Both the position numbers and the translations under genes were made by a program. From Marsupella aquatica (taxonomy: Eukaryota; Marchantiophyta), in assembly GCA_973895155.1 (NCBI GenBank), contig OZ316893.1:12276001-12340000 (forward strand): a stretch of DNA of 64,000 nucleotides, given 5' to 3'. Positions 58,916 to 64,000 of this stretch are shown here, in pieces. The first letter of the stretch is position 1; every line of letters begins with the position of its first letter. The notes beneath the pieces were generated by a model, which was given only the letters and a program-made list of their open reading frames with translations, was not told the DNA's origin and did not search any database.

Positions 58916-60765
58916 ATCGAAAGAGCAAGTGAGCTACTGATTTTACACGCACGAATGTTTGAGTATTTTACTGCAACCCACCAGGTTGGTTCAGGAAGCA
59001 AGTTGAAGGAATGTAAGCATATGTACAGATAAGCCTATCTTAGTTAACAGTTTCGAGACTACACTATTTCGAGTCATTTTCTGGAGTGTCCAAGGACGGG
59101 GATTGCTATTGATCAATGAAAGTTGCAGTCCGACATAGGGAATATTGAATTGAGTTGCTGTACAAAGCTCTTGTAATATATTGAGAGAGAGAAACTGAGT
59201 TGCTGTAAAAGTGTTTGTAATATTGAGAGAGATAAAGTGAGTTGCTGTACGTAAGTAGAGTATCAAACTGAAAGAATGTGAAAAACTTACACTCATTTGG
59301 CAAAATCATATATGGGCAATGTCAATATAGTGTATGCTAATCATTCAATCGAGAAGCACCAATGCATCACCCTCAAAGAGGAAGAATTGTTCTTCAAAAG
59401 AATTGTTCTTCAAATTACACTTCCAATGACAGTTTCTATCCTCAAATCTTGTCCTGGCTTAGTTCACAATAGAATCTGAACTGTCCACAGATCACCGTCA
59501 TGATGCCTTCACACAGAATTTCACTCGCCGTATGAAAGCTGACTGGAGATTCGGAGGAGACCTAACTTCAGAGGAAATCTGTTGAACAAGAGTGAGTAAT
59601 CAGTCATCGTTGCTGAGTAATTACCAGACTGAAGAACATGTTTTAGGAATCAATATAATAGACGTTTATAGTGGTTACTAATTGACGATGATCGAGAATT
59701 TACGTTGGTTACGGAATTGAGCATGTCACATTCGGTTACGTAGTCTGGAACTTCTTGCGTGTACACCTACGCAATGTCTGTAAACTGATTTATCGTCCTA
59801 CTAATTTATCGTGGCTGTCCAAAGAAACGACGTCTTTTCTTGTGATCCAAGGCAAGGTTCATTCTCCAGGAATAGATGGGAATCAAACTTTTACCGAAAT
59901 GTTCCATACTGACTGCTGGGTGATCAAGTTCCAACAGTTTTGTGTTCAATGAGTAAATAAAATATGTTGTGCTGAAAATTCTTTGGTGTGATCTGTGAAG
60001 TTCAAGTTACCTAGGGACTAAAGTAGGGAATTTTTGGACATCTTCAACACTTAACCGATATACTCAATCAGTTTTTCACAAACTCTAATCTACGCTTGGC
60101 CATGTCTTTAGTCATTTGTTTGGCGAAGCATCATACTTTTACCAAGTGTGACTTATTTGCAAAAAAGCCACTTACACTAGCTTAGTTTTGGTTCTAACTT
60201 TCCTTCTAACTTTGCTCTACCTAAAGAAAAGCACTTAATTGAACATTACAATCTCAATTGTGAAAAAATGAATTTTGAGAATATAAGATTTTAGGGTTTG
60301 ATGTCCAAACAATCCAAACTTTTGTCACTATTTTGCTTGAATTTCAAAGATCACACCAACAATTTTCAACCAAACAGAGTTCGTTTTGTGATTCAAAATT
60401 AAATCTTGGATATGATAGAAAAAAATAGCATTATGCAGATTTAGTGTCCCCCCCAGTCAAGCAAGGACGCCCTATGTTGTGGAGGTGGACTGGACATTAG
60501 GGAGTGTCAAAGTTCGCCCATAACACTTTGGTTACGACTTTATTTTTTTGGATGTACCACCCGTATGGGGTATGTATTTTGGTAACGTATAATGATTATG
60601 TCCTGACAGTAAATGCATTCTATGTCCTGAGCCGTAACTCAGGTACAAATGTGCTTTGACACACCCTATTAACTCTTGTGTATTGATTTGCAGAGTTTCA
60701 AATGACCTGCCATTGGAAGGGCTGGGTCAAAGTCCTAACAGAACACATCTTTGGTGTCCATGAAG
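58916..60765. other. Intergenic DNA with a small repeat
   Basis: No gene recognised. Three copies of GAGTTGCTGTA near 59153, 59191 and 59240, with TTGTAATATTGAGAGAGA between, form a diverged repeat of about 45-50 bp. The first few hundred bases probably include the F-box 3' UTR. Confidence 0.4.
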
Positions 60766-60950
60766 ATGCAAGAGGGGGGCAGTAAGTCATTGTTTGGCTA
60801 AAAAGGCTGGTAATCTTGCACCATGGTAACATCATGAGTAATCTTTATGAGAAACTATTCATGCAAGAGGGGGGTGGTAAGTCCTTGTTTGGCTAAAAAC
60901 GCTGGTTATCTTGCACCATGGTAAAATCATGAGTAATCTTTATGAGAAAG
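60766..60950 (+). repeat. 95-bp tandem duplication
   Basis: ATGCAAGAGGGGGG starts at 60766 and 60861. Both copies continue with TTGTTTGGCTAAAAA, ATCTTGCACCATGGTAA and ATGAGTAATCTTTATGAGAA, with only a few differences. No gene is recognised from here to 61420. Confidence 0.85.
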
Positions 60951-61419
60951 GACCAGACAAAGTAAAGATTCTATCTAGGGTCTTAATAATCGCACATAAA
61001 ATTAGTCAGCCAGATTATATTCAGAGTAAGATTTACCAATTTAAATAAAATATTGGGTTAATCATGGTACTAAGTGCTATAATATATTGTCACATTAGCA
61101 AAAACTGAGATTTACTAGATTGTCACTCTTTTTTGACATATTACATACCTGGCCATTGAGTTTTTTCTATATTGAGGGTTTGATGGCTCGAGCTTCATCG
61201 AATACCTTCCTCTCCCTTGCTATTGAATGAGATATTTAGGTGTCTTCATCATCAGTTTTTGAAGGGCTTTTTCAACAGACTGCTCGTGATATTCATAGAT
61301 GGATGGGGCCCTACAGATAAATGACCAAAATAATAGTACTGGGAATTGTACAAAAAGCGAAACAAAACACAACAAAAATATCAATAGGACAAGATAATAT
61401 GAGTAGTCTCATTTACCAA

Positions 61420-61590
61420 GGTAACACCAGAGTAGGATTGATGGCCTTGTCAAACTCATTGACTTTAAATTTATTAAAGTCTTAATCTTTGATTGACGGC
61501 CTATTTGGAAGCTCTTTGTCTTGTAATTAATTAAAGCATTGACCCTGGATTGACAGACTCTTTCAAAGCTCTATTCTAAACTATAAAACA
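61420..61590 (+). repeat. Partial copy of the right-hand 416-bp repeat
   Basis: GGCCTTGTCAAACTC, AATTAATTAAAGCATTGACC and GACAGACT-TTTCAAAGCTC recur at 63060-63120 and 63470-63560. Copies of this sequence therefore bracket the CATCTTTT array on both sides, suggesting that the array is internal to a larger repeat element. Confidence 0.55.
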
Positions 61591-61899
61591 AGGTTGCGCC
61601 TTTTTATGCAGTGCTCGTCATTCAAATTTGGAGTGGCTTTTAGGGTGAAAAAAACAGAAACTGCAAAAAGTGGGAGGAATAAAGAACAAATGAATTATAT
61701 TTGGTGTGAACGAAAAAGTGAATGCAGGCTTCCCTAAGCTAGAAGGAAAAAAGACAAAATCTTCTCTTTACCATCCATGTATAGAAATTAAGTGCTCTTC
61801 CCTCTACTATATATCCATGCTAGCTCTTAACTCCTTCTACCATCCATGCATTACCATGCTCCTCCCTCTACCATCCATGCTATACAACCTCATCTATTA

Positions 61900-63045
61900 C
61901 GCATTTACATTTTTTGACAAACAACATCTTTTAGTAAATTACATGTTTTGCGTAATGATATCTTTTACTTAACCACATCTTTTGAGTAACCACATATTTC
62001 ACTTGACAGCATCTTTTGCGCAATGTTGTCTTTTACTTAACAACATCTTTTACTTAATGACATATTTTCCTAACAACATCTTTTACTTAACAACATTTAT
62101 TGCGCAACAGCATCTTTTACTTAATGACATCTTTTGAGAAACCACATATTTACTTAACAACGTCTTTTACTTAACTACATCTTTTACTTAACATGTCTTT
62201 TGCACAATGACATATTTATTAGCGACATCTTTTGGACAATCACATATTTTACTTAACAACACCTTTTGCATAACATCTTTTACTTAAGGACATCTTTAAT
62301 GCAACGACATGTTTACACAACAACATCTTCTGTGAATCTGACCTCAAGATCTTTTCTCATCTTGACATGTTTTCCTCACCTCGAGATCTTTTCTCACCTT
62401 ACCATCTTTATCTCACCATAACATCATTCCCTCACCCTCAACATCTTTTCTCTCCTCAACATTTTTTCCTCATCTTGACATATTTTTCTCAACTCACCAT
62501 CTTTTCTCTCCTTGACATCTTTTTCTCACCTTGGAATATAATTCTCTCATTCACATCTTTTTTCACCACAACATCTTTTCCTCACCACGCCATCTTTTGT
62601 GCAACTTTTGTATTAACAACAATCATCTTTTCTCTGAAAGACATCTTGGGCGCCATTACATTTTGGACAACATGACATCTCTTTTCTTAAGGACATCTTG
62701 GGTGCCAAGGCATCTTTTTTCTTAACGATATCTTGGTTGACACTCTATTTCTTTTCTCAATGACACCTTGGACGACATGATATTTTTTTCCTTAAGGACA
62801 TCTTGGGCAACATGACATCTTTTATTTCACGATATCTTGGGTTTTCTTAACAATATCTTGGGCATGATCTTGGGCAACACCACATCTTTTTTTTCCTTAA
62901 CGGCACCTTGGGCGACACAACATCTTTTTTTCTTAACAATATTTTAGGTCACACAACATCTTTTTCGTAACGACATCTTTTTTTCTTAGCAACATCTTGG
63001 GCAACACATCTTTTTTCTTCACGCCATCTTTTTGTGCAACGCATG
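61900..63045 (+). repeat. CATCTTTT-family array (locus 4, longest, about 1.1 kb)
   Basis: Dozens of degenerate units of about 15-25 bp in ordered sub-blocks. 61920-62330 is mostly ACATCTTTTACTTAAC. 62340-62620 is CATCTTTTCTCACCTTGA-like. 62640-63040 is ACATCTTGGGCGACAC / CATCTTTTTTCTTAACG-like. No coding potential. The same units appear reversed at 38215-38640 and forward at 53690-53990 and 55220-55262. Confidence 0.75.
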
Positions 63046-63069
63046 CGTATTGAGCTAGTGTCCTATAAT

Positions 63070-63860
63070 TACTTAAAGCATTGACCCTACTCTAGTCACC
63101 CTTAATTATAGTCTTGACCCAGGACTCACTACCTGACTTTCAAAGGTCCCTAGGTGACTTGGTACCTCTTCCCACGGGTGAGACAAAGAAATGCTACAGG
63201 GATAATGTGAGCCTCTCCCCCCTCAATTTTAACTAGTCAACCGCTTCAAGGGGCCAACACTTGGTGAGGTCATGACCAGTGAGGAGAGGGCAGAGGTACC
63301 AAGTGGCCTCAGACTTTTATTCTTGCTTTGAGTTGGTTCAGAAAATAATCTTCTCCCTCAAGTATTTTCAACATGCATGTAAATCCTTTTGATATGGAAA
63401 CACTACAAGACAAGCTATTTACTTTCTTTTGGGGGACCTAGGTGACACCAAAACAATGTACACAAGATTAAAGGCCTTGTCAAACTCCTTGTCTTAGCAA
63501 TTAATTAAAGTGTTGACCTTATTGACCTCGTGACCCAGGACAGACTGCCTGACTTCAAAAGCTCCTAGGTGACTTGGTACCTCTTCCCATGGGGTGAGAC
63601 AAATATGATGTCATTCTCGCCCCTTTCAAGGATTGAAATGGGGCCACCACTTTTGTATGGGCATGACCAGTGAGGAGAGGGCACATGTACCAAGTGGTCC
63701 AAAACGAATTTAGGCTTACTCTAAGGAGGTGCCCAAAAAATTGAATCTCAACTCTCAGAAGGAATGATCAATTATTCTTCTCAACATGGGAATCAAAATG
63801 AAGGGTAAACACTACAACACAAGTCATTTTGGGGGATCCTCCAACGTTTAGGTTACTTAA
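63070..63860 (+). repeat. Diverged 416-bp tandem duplication
   Basis: GACCCAGGACnnACTnCCTG occurs at 63116 and 63532. Both copies continue with CTAGGTGACTTGGTACCTCT, CATGACCAGTGAGGAGAGGG, TACCAAGTGG and AAACACTACAA-ACAAG, ending in TTTTGGGGGA. No gene is seen; 63861-64000 is unremarkable. Confidence 0.75.
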
Positions 63861-64000
63861 AGAATATTTGTTTGCTCATTTATCTATGTACAATGCTTTG
63901 TCCGGCCCCCTTCATACCTTATTCAGACTGTTTTGCCCACTCCCTTGTTTTTGTCATTGCTCCCATCCTTTGACACCAGTGTGATGGGGACCTTTGGATA

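Overview
The window looks like nuclear DNA of a land plant, most likely a non-seed plant such as a moss or liverwort. This rests on three things: genes split by GT-AG introns of roughly 70 to 500 bp, plant-type gene families (INO80 close to the Arabidopsis protein, a plant F-box protein, a CYSTM peptide), and a telo-box promoter motif. The species assignment is an inference; I could run no search. Most of the window is repeat-rich, AT-rich intergenic DNA around five recognisable host-type genes.

Layout. 1-230: tail of a Copia-like LTR. 425-3941 (minus): a five-exon gene of unknown function with an RGG-rich segment. 4864-5612: paired direct repeats around a GC-rich minisatellite. 9578-17400: a large mobile-element-like block. 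It has a 187-bp tandem array, a broken 2-oxoglutarate dioxygenase gene resembling the TET/JBP family, an apparently intact four-exon DDE integrase-type transposase, and a degenerate array of about 200-bp units containing a perfect 31-bp inverted repeat. 19646-31016 (plus): a near-complete INO80 chromatin-remodelling ATPase with 22 supported exons. 33767-36496 (minus): a complete seven-exon NFKBIL1-like gene (ankyrin repeats plus a J-like C-terminus). 40398-43817: two divergent, decayed Crypton-like tyrosine recombinase genes. 49343-49715 (minus): a two-exon CYSTM peptide gene. 52020-52499: a Copia-type LTR remnant. 54728-56866: MITEs, a Harbinger-like element, and a SINE nested inside that element. 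57623-58915 (plus): a single-exon F-box gene. 61420-63860: a repeat complex with a long CATCTTTT-type array, whose family recurs at three other loci here.

The host genes do not form a pathway. INO80 remodels nucleosomes, NFKBIL1-like proteins are nuclear, F-box proteins recruit substrates to SCF ubiquitin ligases, and CYSTM peptides are membrane-linked stress proteins. The most unusual content is mobile: a putative DNA-modifying oxygenase paired with a DDE transposase, and Crypton-like recombinases in an apparent plant genome. All exon boundaries were read by eye from splice signals and reading-frame phase.
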